Of a DNA stretch of 28,743 nucleotides, positions 15,333 to 21,978 are shown one piece after another. Made by a program: the position numbers and the translations under genes. The DNA is from CAYTZH01 sp964442285 (GTDB lineage: Bacteria; Myxococcota_A; UBA9160; JAFDET01), in contig CAYTZH010000051.1 in NCBI GenBank assembly GCA_964442285.1, positions 1 through 28,743 on the forward strand, in the 5' to 3' direction. Within the stretch, counting starts at the first letter, position 1, and each line of letters starts with the position of its first letter. The notes beneath the pieces are model-generated. The model was not told the DNA's origin and did not search any database. It was given only the letters and a program-made list of their open reading frames with translations.

Positions 15333-15998
15333 TTGGACGGCCACCGCCCCACTCGACCCAGCCCGCGCCGGGCCCGTCGCTCGGCCGCACTCCTCGTCGG
15401 CGTTGCCGCGGCGGTGCTCGCGGTCGCACCCGCCCATGCCCAGAGCGGCGAGAGCCTCTACGAGCTGTGCGTGCAGTGTCACGGCACCGCCGGCGAGGGC
15501 AATGCCGAGATCCTCGCTCCCGCGATTGCGGGCCTCCCCGCCTGGTACGTGCTCATCCAGCTCAAGAACTACAAGCAGGGCATCCGGGGCACGCATCCGG
15601 AGGACGTCGCCGGCCTGCGCATGTACCCCATGTCGCTCTCCCTGAAGACGGAAGCCCAGATGGAGGCGGTGTCCGAGTACGTGGCCACTCTCCCGCCGGC
15701 AAACCCGGAGGCCACCCTCGACGGCGACGCCGCCAGCGGTGCGGGCCACTACAACGCAATCTGCGCGACCTGCCACGGCGCCAACGCCGAGGGCAACGAG
15801 GTCCTGAGCGCGCCGCCCCTGCGCCACGCGGCCGACTGGTACCTGCTGGAGTCGCTCAAGAAGTACAAGTCGGGGGTGCGCGGCTACGACCCCCGCTACC
15901 CGCTCGGGGCCGCCATGCGGGGCATGGCGGCGACCATGGCGGACGAGCAGGCGATGAAGGACGTGATCGCGCACATCCTCAGCCTGCGCGAGGAGTAG
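15333..15998 (+). CDS. Diheme cytochrome c, periplasmic
   Basis: Two class I cytochrome c domains. With the TTG start at 15333 the protein has 221 aa: a basic n-region, hydrophobic core (19-32) and cleavage after AHA (about 36). Heme sites are CVQCH (46-50) and CATCH (144-148); likely axial methionines lie in MYPM (97-100) and MRGM (195-198). The halves are internal repeats (WYVLIQLKNYKQGIRG and WYLLESLKKYKSGVRG). The likely role is to carry electrons to the CuA site of the adjacent oxidase. I chose TTG because AGGAGG lies about 11 bases upstream and the earlier in-frame residues (from 15165) do not look coding; that longer start remains possible. Confidence 0.87.
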   Translation: MDGHRPTRPSPRRARRSAALLVGVAAAVLAVAPAHAQSGESLYELCVQCHGTAGEGNAEILAPAIAGLPAWYVLIQLKNYKQGIRGTHPEDVAGLRMYPMSLSLKTEAQMEAVSEYVATLPPANPEATLDGDAASGAGHYNAICATCHGANAEGNEVLSAPPLRHAADWYLLESLKKYKSGVRGYDPRYPLGAAMRGMAATMADEQAMKDVIAHILSLREE

Positions 15999-16009
15999 TT
16001 GGAGCGCCC

Positions 16010-16114
16010 ATGGCCAAGACCTACGAACCCGATGATCTCGCAACACGCACCTTCGCCATCAGCATGGCGGGTGTGATCGCCTTCATCGCCGTGGTCTTCC
16101 TCTTCATCCTTTGA
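16010..16114 (+). CDS. 34-residue single-helix membrane protein in the oxidase operon
   Basis: MAKTYEPDDLATRTF followed by one strong membrane helix (about 16-34, AISMAGVIAFIAVVFLFIL) and a stop. The Shine-Dalgarno GGAG lies five bases before the ATG; the gene starts 11 bases after the cytochrome stop and ends 10 bases before coxB. A hydrophilic N-terminus and a helix reaching the last residue suggest a small accessory subunit. In size it resembles subunit IIa of ba3 oxidases (34 aa) and CcoQ-like proteins, but I see no clear sequence similarity, and this subunit II already has two helices. A real gene is likely from spacing, signal and composition; the function is inferred from context only. 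Confidence 0.65.
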   Translation: MAKTYEPDDLATRTFAISMAGVIAFIAVVFLFIL

Positions 16115-16124
16115 GGTCGAGCTG

Positions 16125-16829
16125 ATGGTCGAACCGTTCGTTCCGGCGCTCTCCACCTATGCGGGAGACGTCGATTTCGTCATCAATCTCATCGCCGTCC
16201 TGGTGGGCTTCTGGTTCTTCCTGAGCCAGGCGGTGTTCTTCTATTTCATCTTCAAGTTCCGCAAGAAGAGCGGCACCAGGGCTCAGTGGGTGACCGGCGA
16301 GCGCAAGGAAGAGAAGCGCTGGATCACCATCCCCCACATGCTCGTGCTCGTATGCGACGTCTTCATCGTCGTCGGTGCCGTCCGGGTCTGGTACGACGTG
16401 AAGCAGCGTCTGCCGGAGCCCGAAGCCACGGTGCGGGTCATCGGCCAGCAGTGGGCCTGGACCTTCGTCCACCCCGGCCCGGACGGACGGATCGACACCG
16501 CCGACGACATCAAGAAGGTGAACGAGCTCCACCTCGAGGTCGACAAGGTCTACCACTACAAGCTCGAGTCGAAGGACGTGCTCCACAACTTCTCGGTGCC
16601 CGTCTTCCGACTCAAGCAGGACGCGATTCCCGGCCGCGTGATCACCGGCTGGTTCAAGGCCACCGGGACCGGCGAGCACGACATCCAGTGCGCCGAGATC
16701 TGCGGCGTGGGGCACGGTCTGATGGGCGCCCGCATCCACATCGAGACCCTGGAGCAGCACACGGCCTGGGTCCAGCAGAACACCCCGCCGCGGTCCGTCG
16801 CCGCGCTGGGCGCCGGGGAGGAAGACTAG
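16125..16829 (+). CDS. coxB: Cytochrome c oxidase subunit II
   Basis: The CuA-bearing subunit, which accepts electrons from cytochrome c at the periplasmic face. 234 aa with two membrane helices (about 17-45 and 67-90), then a cupredoxin domain. The CuA ligands are all visible: His154 (VLHNF), Cys189, Glu191, Cys193, His197 and Met200 in CAEICGVGHGLM. The aromatic patch GQQWAWTF (107-114) is the usual electron entry. Glu63 aligns with the glutamate at the mouth of the K-channel in subunit II of classical enzymes. No cytochrome c domain is fused at the C-terminus, so the separate diheme cytochrome probably serves it. GAGG precedes the ATG; coxA follows after one base. Confidence 0.95.
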   Translation: MVEPFVPALSTYAGDVDFVINLIAVLVGFWFFLSQAVFFYFIFKFRKKSGTRAQWVTGERKEEKRWITIPHMLVLVCDVFIVVGAVRVWYDVKQRLPEPEATVRVIGQQWAWTFVHPGPDGRIDTADDIKKVNELHLEVDKVYHYKLESKDVLHNFSVPVFRLKQDAIPGRVITGWFKATGTGEHDIQCAEICGVGHGLMGARIHIETLEQHTAWVQQNTPPRSVAALGAGEED

Positions 16830-16830
16830 G

Positions 16831-18549
16831 ATGGCCGAGTCGGTCCACGTCGAGCACGCGCCGCACCACGACGAGCACCACGAAGAGGGCTTCATCCGGA
16901 AGTACTTCTGGTCCACGGACCACAAGATCATCGCCATGCAGTACCTCTTCACGGGGATGTTCATGGCGGTGGTCGGCGGCTTCTTCGCCTACGCCTTCCG
17001 CATGCAGCTCGCCTTCCCGGGAGCCGAGGTGCCCCTGTGGGGCCTGGTGGGCCCGAACGAGTACAACATGCTCGTCACGAACCACGGCGCCATCATGATC
17101 TTCTGGGTGGCGATGCCCGTGCTGATCGCGGCCTTCGGCAACTACCTGATCCCGCTCATGATGGGCTGCGACGACATGGTGTTCCCGAAGCTGAACCGGC
17201 TCAGCTACCAGATCTTCCTGGTCAGCGTGCTGGTGCTCTTCGCCTCCTTCCTCGTCCCCGGCGGCGGGTTCGCCGGCGCCTGGACGTCCTATCCGCCGCT
17301 CTCCGCCAACGCCGCGTACAGCCTCACGCCACTGGGTTCCTCCCTGTGGCTTCTGGCGGTCGCGCTCGAGTTCGTCGCCTTCCTGATGGGCGGCATCAAC
17401 TTCATCGTCACCGCCATGAACTCCCGCGCCCCGGGGATGAAGCTGTACGACATCCCCATCGTGGTCTGGTTCATCGTGATCGCGAGCATCCTGTTCATGG
17501 TCTCGGTGGGTCCGCTGATCGCCGGCGCCGTCATGCTGCTCTTCGATCAGCAGCTGGGCACGGCCTTCTTCGACCCGAGCCGGGGCGGCGATCCGATCCT
17601 CTGGCAGCACCTGTTCTGGTTCTTCGGCCACCCCGAGGTCTACGTGGTGCTGCTGCCGGCGATCGGCATCGTGGCCGAGATCATCACCGTGTTCGCACGC
17701 AAGAAGCTGTTCGCCTACAAGACGGTGCTCTACACGGCCTTCGCCACCGGCGTGCTCTCCTTCACGGTCTGGGCCCACCACCAGTTCGTGGCCGGCATCG
17801 ACCCGCGCATGGCCCACGTGTTCACGGTGACCACGCTGCTGATCTCGGTGCCCATTGCCGAGATGCTCTTCGTCTACATCGCCACGCTCTACGGCGGATC
17901 GATCACCCTGGCAACTCCGATGCTATGGGCGCTGGCCTTCATCGCCGAGTTCCTGATCGGGGGCGTGACGGGGATCTTCCTGGGCGCGAGCGGGGCCGAC
18001 ATCTACTTCCACGACACCTACTTCGTGCTGGCCCACTTCCACTACACGTTCTTCCCGATCGCGATCATCGGGACGTTCGCCGGCGTGACCTTCTGGTTCC
18101 CGAAGATGTTCGGCCGGCACATGAACGAGACCCTCGGCAAGATCCACTTCTGGGGGACCATCATTCCCTTCAATCTGGTCTTCATCCCGCTGTTCGTGCT
18201 GGGCGCCGCCGGCCAGCACCGCCGCATCTACGACTTCACGCTCTATCCGGAGCTGGCAGAGCTGCAGTACCTGCGGGTGATCGCGACCGTGGCCCTGGTG
18301 GTGATGCTCGCCTTCCAGTTCCTGTTCCTGTGGAACCTCTTCTACAGCATGTTCCGGGGTGAGAAGTCCGACGCGAATCCCTGGAAGGCCAATACGCTCG
18401 AGTGGCAGGCGCCGTCGCCGCCGCCCCACGGCAACTTCGCGGAGCTGCCCACCGTCTACCGCGGCCCCTACGAGTACAGCCACCCGGATCGCGAAGAGGA
18501 CTACTGGCCGCAGAACGTGCCCCCGGAGCCCCAGGGTTCGCGGGCCTGA
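16831..18549 (+). CDS. coxA: Cytochrome c oxidase subunit I, without the usual K-channel residues
   Basis: The catalytic subunit, reducing O2 to water at a heme-CuB centre; 572 aa, about 12 helices. Ligands seen: His85 and His404 (low-spin heme), His402 (high-spin heme), His267, His316 and His317 (CuB), and Tyr271 of GHPEVY for the His-Tyr cross-link. The D-channel is intact: Asp115, Asn104, Asn122 and Glu269. Aligned without gaps to Paracoccus subunit I from memory, the K-channel positions S291, T351 and K354 are Ala282, Ile342 and Met345, with Glu344 next to the lost lysine. The N-terminus is rich in His (six in residues 6-17). The start follows the coxB stop by one base, with GGAGGA upstream. 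Confidence 0.96.
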   Translation: MAESVHVEHAPHHDEHHEEGFIRKYFWSTDHKIIAMQYLFTGMFMAVVGGFFAYAFRMQLAFPGAEVPLWGLVGPNEYNMLVTNHGAIMIFWVAMPVLIAAFGNYLIPLMMGCDDMVFPKLNRLSYQIFLVSVLVLFASFLVPGGGFAGAWTSYPPLSANAAYSLTPLGSSLWLLAVALEFVAFLMGGINFIVTAMNSRAPGMKLYDIPIVVWFIVIASILFMVSVGPLIAGAVMLLFDQQLGTAFFDPSRGGDPILWQHLFWFFGHPEVYVVLLPAIGIVAEIITVFARKKLFAYKTVLYTAFATGVLSFTVWAHHQFVAGIDPRMAHVFTVTTLLISVPIAEMLFVYIATLYGGSITLATPMLWALAFIAEFLIGGVTGIFLGASGADIYFHDTYFVLAHFHYTFFPIAIIGTFAGVTFWFPKMFGRHMNETLGKIHFWGTIIPFNLVFIPLFVLGAAGQHRRIYDFTLYPELAELQYLRVIATVALVVMLAFQFLFLWNLFYSMFRGEKSDANPWKANTLEWQAPSPPPHGNFAELPTVYRGPYEYSHPDREEDYWPQNVPPEPQGSRA

Positions 18550-18570
18550 GCGCGAGGGAACCAAGCGCCC

Positions 18571-19140
18571 ATGAGACCCATCGCAACCACCCGCAGCGCC
18601 GCTGGCCTGCCCACCGGCAAGCTGGCCGTCTGGTGGCTGATCGCCTCGGAGATCGTGATCTTCGGCGGTCTGCTGGCCTCCTACATCATGCACCGGCTCA
18701 CCCACGACGGCTTCGCGGAGCAGGCGGCCCACACGAACACGCTGATCGGCACCTTCAATACGTTCGTGCTGCTCACGTCGAGCCTGTTCGCGGTGCTCGC
18801 CCACCAGGCCGCGGAGGGCGGCGACGGGAAGAAGGCCGCCCGCTTCCTCGGCTACACCTGCCTCGGCGGTCTCACCTTCCTGATGGTGAAGTCCTACGAG
18901 TGGTACATCGAGATCAGCCACGGCTACACGCTGCAGTCGGACACCTTCTGGTCCTTCTACTACACGGCGGCGGGCCTGCACGCGTCCCACGTGCTGGCCG
19001 GCATGATCGTGATGCTCTTCGTGATGGACACCGCGCGGCGCAACGAGGAGCTCCACCGCGTCGAGAACGTCGGGATCTACTGGCACTTCGTCGACGTGGT
19101 CTGGATCTTCCTCTTCCCGCTGCTGTACATCGCCAAGTAG
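18571..19140 (+). CDS. coxC: Cytochrome c oxidase subunit III (first copy)
   Basis: 189 aa, five membrane helices (the short bacterial form without the first two helices). Typical signs are WWLIASEIVIFGGLLASY near the N-terminus, KSYEWYIEI in the middle, AGLHASHVLAGMI, and the C-terminal GIYWHFVDVVWIFLFPLLYI. Subunit III stabilises subunit I and helps proton uptake by the D-channel. It starts 21 bases after coxA; the nearest Shine-Dalgarno-like GAGGG is rather far (about 12 bases). A second, divergent subunit III is encoded at 19552-20145. Confidence 0.92.
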   Translation: MRPIATTRSAAGLPTGKLAVWWLIASEIVIFGGLLASYIMHRLTHDGFAEQAAHTNTLIGTFNTFVLLTSSLFAVLAHQAAEGGDGKKAARFLGYTCLGGLTFLMVKSYEWYIEISHGYTLQSDTFWSFYYTAAGLHASHVLAGMIVMLFVMDTARRNEELHRVENVGIYWHFVDVVWIFLFPLLYIAK

Positions 19141-19149
19141 GGAGCCGAG

Positions 19150-19521
19150 ATGAGCGACGAACACCACGGTCCCGGCTACGTCACGATCTGGGGGATCCTG
19201 CTGGTCCTGCTGGCCGTCAGCGTCCTCGGCCCCATGCTCGAGATCCGGGTGATCACCCTCATCACCGCCTTCGGCATCGCGGTGGTGAAGGCGTACATGG
19301 TGGCCAAGTACTTCATGCACATCACCCTGGAGCGCCGCTACGTCACCTACCTCATGTTGACGTGCCTGGTCTTCATGTTTCTCTTCTTTGCAGGGACTGC
19401 GCCGGACGTCATGAAGGACTCCGGCGAGAACTGGGAGAAGCCGGCCTGGGTCGCGGAGGAGGCCATGGCCGCCACGCGTGCCGACGCCGGGCACTCGTCC
19501 CACGGGGACGGCGCCCACTAG
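19150..19521 (+). CDS. Cytochrome c oxidase subunit IV, prokaryotic type
   Basis: 123 aa with three hydrophobic segments (about 10-30, 33-54 and 63-83), matching the small prokaryotic subunit IV (COX4_pro) that follows subunit III in many bacteria. The KAYMVAKYFMHI signature is clear. Both ends are rich in histidine (SDEHHGPG and AGHSSHGDGAH), as in the N-terminus of subunit I. GGAG lies five bases before the ATG; the gene begins 9 bases after coxC. Its role in the complex is structural or assembly-related. Confidence 0.87.
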   Translation: MSDEHHGPGYVTIWGILLVLLAVSVLGPMLEIRVITLITAFGIAVVKAYMVAKYFMHITLERRYVTYLMLTCLVFMFLFFAGTAPDVMKDSGENWEKPAWVAEEAMAATRADAGHSSHGDGAH

Positions 19522-19551
19522 GCGCCCACCCACAGCGCCCGGAGGATCCTC

Positions 19552-20145
19552 ATGGCCGAGTACCGCGCGCTGGGCCCGATCCGCGTCGTCACGCATACCC
19601 AGCGCACCCCCGTCGTCGCCAACGGGGTGTTGGGCATGCTGCTCTTCGTGATCACCGAGGCGATGCTCTTCGCCGGTCTGATCAGCGCCTTCACCATCTA
19701 CCGCGCATCGGCGATCGTCTGGCCGCCGCCGGGCCAGCCGCGGCTGCCCCTGGAGCTCACGCTGGCCAACACGGCCGTGCTGCTCTCCAGCGGCCTCCTG
19801 CTCTACCTCTGCCGACGCCGCTTCCGGCGGGACCCGGCTGGGGCCCGAGCCCTCCTGCTGGGCGCCGCCGGGCTCGGCCTCGTCTTCGTGCTCGTACAGG
19901 GCTACGAGTGGGTGCGCCTGATCGCCCAGGGACTGACCCTCACCTCCAGCCCGCTCGGGAGCTTCTTCTACCTGATCGTCGGGCTGCACGCCCTGCACGC
20001 CGTGGTGGCCGCGGGGGTCCTCGTCCATGCCTGGAGCCGGCTGCGGCAGGGCTGGCTCTCGTCGGGGCTGCTCGCCAGCGCCGAGGTCTTCTGGTACTTC
20101 GTGGTCGGCGTCTGGCCGGTGCTCTACTGGCGGGTCTACCTGTGA
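19552..20145 (+). CDS. Second subunit III-like protein of the oxidase
   Basis: 197 aa, a divergent paralogue of the first subunit III. It shares MLLFVITEAMLFAGLISAF, QGYEWVRLI, LIVGLHALHAVVAAG and a C-terminal SAEVFWYFVVGVWPVLYWRV, with five helices. The first copy's final His-Phe-Val-Asp pattern is changed to YFVVGVWP. Duplicate subunit III genes occur in several bacterial oxidase operons; whether both sit in one complex is not known. GGAGG precedes ATG 19552. Its stop overlaps the GTG start of the next gene by three bases, indicating coupled translation. Confidence 0.88.
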   Translation: MAEYRALGPIRVVTHTQRTPVVANGVLGMLLFVITEAMLFAGLISAFTIYRASAIVWPPPGQPRLPLELTLANTAVLLSSGLLLYLCRRRFRRDPAGARALLLGAAGLGLVFVLVQGYEWVRLIAQGLTLTSSPLGSFFYLIVGLHALHAVVAAGVLVHAWSRLRQGWLSSGLLASAEVFWYFVVGVWPVLYWRVYL

Positions 20146-20426
20146 GCCACGTCCTCGGACGCGGGGGGGCGGCGCTGCTCGCCGCCGTGCTGCTGCTGGC
20201 GCCGCGGCTGGCCCAGGCCTGCGCCATGTGCGTGACCGGCCGCGAGGACGAGACCCGCAGTGCGTTCCTCGTCACCACCTTCTTCATGTCGGTGCTGCCG
20301 ATCGGCGGCCTCGTCCTAGCCGTCTGGTGGCTGCGACGCCGCTTCCGCGAGCTGGATCGCCAGGACGACGAGGCCCGCCGCGCCGCGCTCCCGGCCTCGC
20401 CCCGCCTGCCCGCGGCGAGCCGCTAG
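20142..20426 (+). CDS. Small exported CxxC membrane protein at the end of the oxidase operon
   Basis: 94 aa from GTG 20142, overlapping the previous stop (GTGA). It has a hydrophobic signal-like segment (about 9-26) directly followed by CAMC (27-30), then a second helix (about 41-63) and a basic, arginine-rich cytoplasmic tail. The CxxC would sit at the periplasmic membrane face. Small proteins of this build are found beside oxidase genes in other bacteria and may handle copper or thiols, but no family is named here with certainty. Its TAG shares the CTAG tetramer with the stop of the convergent amidohydrolase, so there is no room for a separate terminator. Confidence 0.75.
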   Translation: MSHVLGRGGAALLAAVLLLAPRLAQACAMCVTGREDETRSAFLVTTFFMSVLPIGGLVLAVWWLRRRFRELDRQDDEARRAALPASPRLPAASR

Positions 20427-21607
20427 CCGGGCCGGAGCGCGTTGAGCTCCCGGACGTTCCCGCCCATGATGCGGGCCTGCACGTCGCCGTCGAGGCCCGC
20501 CACGTCCTCGAGGTAGTCCAGGGGCTGCTGCATGCCCTCGATGTGGGGCCAGTCGGAGCCGAAGAGCACCCGATCGGCCCCCATGAGCGCGACTACCTCC
20601 TTCACGTCGTCCTCCCAGAAGGGGTTGATCCAGACGTGGCGCTTGAAGATCTCGACCGGGTCGTCGCCGAAGTAGCCCTGCATGGTGTTGGCCATGGAGC
20701 GGAGCTTGCGGAAGAGCAGGTCGAGGAACTCGGAGCCGTTCTCCACCGAGGCCACCCGCAGGTTGGGGAAGCGCTCGAAGAGCTTGTCGAAGATCAGGGT
20801 GGCCAGGAAGTCCATGGCGGCGCGCTCGATGTTCCAGGACTTGATCGACGGGCGGCCTCCGCCCTCGAATGAGGCGCCGAAGCCGTCGCGGGTGTAGCCG
20901 TGGGTCGTGTAGCCGCTGTCGCCGGCGTGGGCGACCACGGTGATCCCGGCCTCGTTCACCCGGGCCCAGAACGGGTCGAACACGGGGTCGGCGGGGGAGC
21001 GGGGTCCGTCGGCGGTCCAGACGGCGGCGGGGCGCATCACCAGCACCCGGGCGCCGCGGTCGAGGGCCCACTCGAGCTCCCGCACGGCCCAGTCGACGTC
21101 GGCCAGCGTGAGATAGGGCGCGCCGAAGATGGCGTCGCGGTTGCTCATGCCCCAGTCGTCGTCGAGCCACTTGTTGAAGGCCCGGAAGGTCAGGCAGACG
21201 GCCTCCGGGTCCTCCTTCAGCAGCTCCTCGTAGAGCATGCCGAGGGTCGGGAAGAGCCAGAGGGCCTCGATGCCCTGCTGGGCCATCACCTTCAGGCGCG
21301 CCTCCGGGTCGCGGTACTCGGGGCGGATGGGCTCCCGGTCCCGCAGGGCCGCCAGGGGCGAGATGCCGTCCGGGTTGCCGCGGAAGTAGTCCCGCAGGCA
21401 GCCGGGCTTGGCGATGGGGTCGAAGGTGGGGTTGGTGACCGCGCGGCTCACCCGGCCGCCCACCACGTGGTAGCGGCGGCCCTCGATCTCGGCCCACTGG
21501 ACCGTGCGGGGGCCCTGGCGCGGGTCGAGATGGCGGGTGAAGGCGTCGAGGGCCTCGTAGTAGTGGTTGTCCGCGTCGAAGGCGGAGAGCGTCGGCTGCT
21601 GGGTCAC
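20423..21607 (-). CDS. Amidohydrolase family protein (amidohydrolase 2, TIM barrel)
   Basis: 394 aa metal-dependent hydrolase or decarboxylase fold. The first strand motif is FDADNHYYE (Asp13, His15), followed by VVAHAGDSGY (His227), ASVENGSEF (Glu289) and the C-terminal VLFGSDWPHIEG (Asp352, His355). This is the ACMSD/OHCU-like group, which includes decarboxylases and lactonases for aromatic acids. Start GTG 21607 has a fine GAAGGAG upstream. It is last in a leftward group with a membrane protein and a diiron protein. The substrate is unknown; relatives are abundant in uncultured degraders of steroids and aromatics. Confidence 0.88.
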   Translation of the reverse strand: MTQQPTLSAFDADNHYYEALDAFTRHLDPRQGPRTVQWAEIEGRRYHVVGGRVSRAVTNPTFDPIAKPGCLRDYFRGNPDGISPLAALRDREPIRPEYRDPEARLKVMAQQGIEALWLFPTLGMLYEELLKEDPEAVCLTFRAFNKWLDDDWGMSNRDAIFGAPYLTLADVDWAVRELEWALDRGARVLVMRPAAVWTADGPRSPADPVFDPFWARVNEAGITVVAHAGDSGYTTHGYTRDGFGASFEGGGRPSIKSWNIERAAMDFLATLIFDKLFERFPNLRVASVENGSEFLDLLFRKLRSMANTMQGYFGDDPVEIFKRHVWINPFWEDDVKEVVALMGADRVLFGSDWPHIEGMQQPLDYLEDVAGLDGDVQARIMGGNVRELNALRPG

Positions 21608-21644
21608 GGGGCACTCCTTCGGCGACCGAGGGTAGCCGAACCCC

Positions 21645-21962
21645 TCAGAACACTCCGGTGGTCACGGCGAGGGCGGCGATCCCGGCCGACAGGGCCCAGA
21701 GCCCCGCGATCGCCCAGCCCGCGAGGCCCAGCCGGCCGGAGCGGCGGCACAGGCGCAGCGCGTCCGCGCTCATCCAGGCCAGGATCGCCAGGGCTCCGAA
21801 GGCGGGCAGGCTTCGCTCCCGGACCGCCAGGGCGAGCAAGGCCGCGCCGCAGGTCGCGAAGATGAGCACGGCGACGATGAGGACGGGCCACAGGGTGGAG
21901 TCCTCGAAGAAGGGGCGGATCCAGCGCTCCACGCCGGGTCGCCCCTCCTCGGGCTCGCTCAC
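21645..21962 (-). CDS. Small membrane protein of unknown function
   Basis: 105 aa from GTG 21962, with GGAGG a few bases upstream. It shows three hydrophobic segments (about 24-46, 53-66 and 79-101) separated by short basic loops, including RLCRRSGRLG. No family recognised. It starts 16 bases after the diiron protein stop and ends 37 bases before the amidohydrolase start, so it is very probably cotranscribed with both. Confidence 0.7.
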   Translation of the reverse strand: MSEPEEGRPGVERWIRPFFEDSTLWPVLIVAVLIFATCGAALLALAVRERSLPAFGALAILAWMSADALRLCRRSGRLGLAGWAIAGLWALSAGIAALAVTTGVF

Positions 21963-21978
21963 GCCGCCTCCGGGGTCG

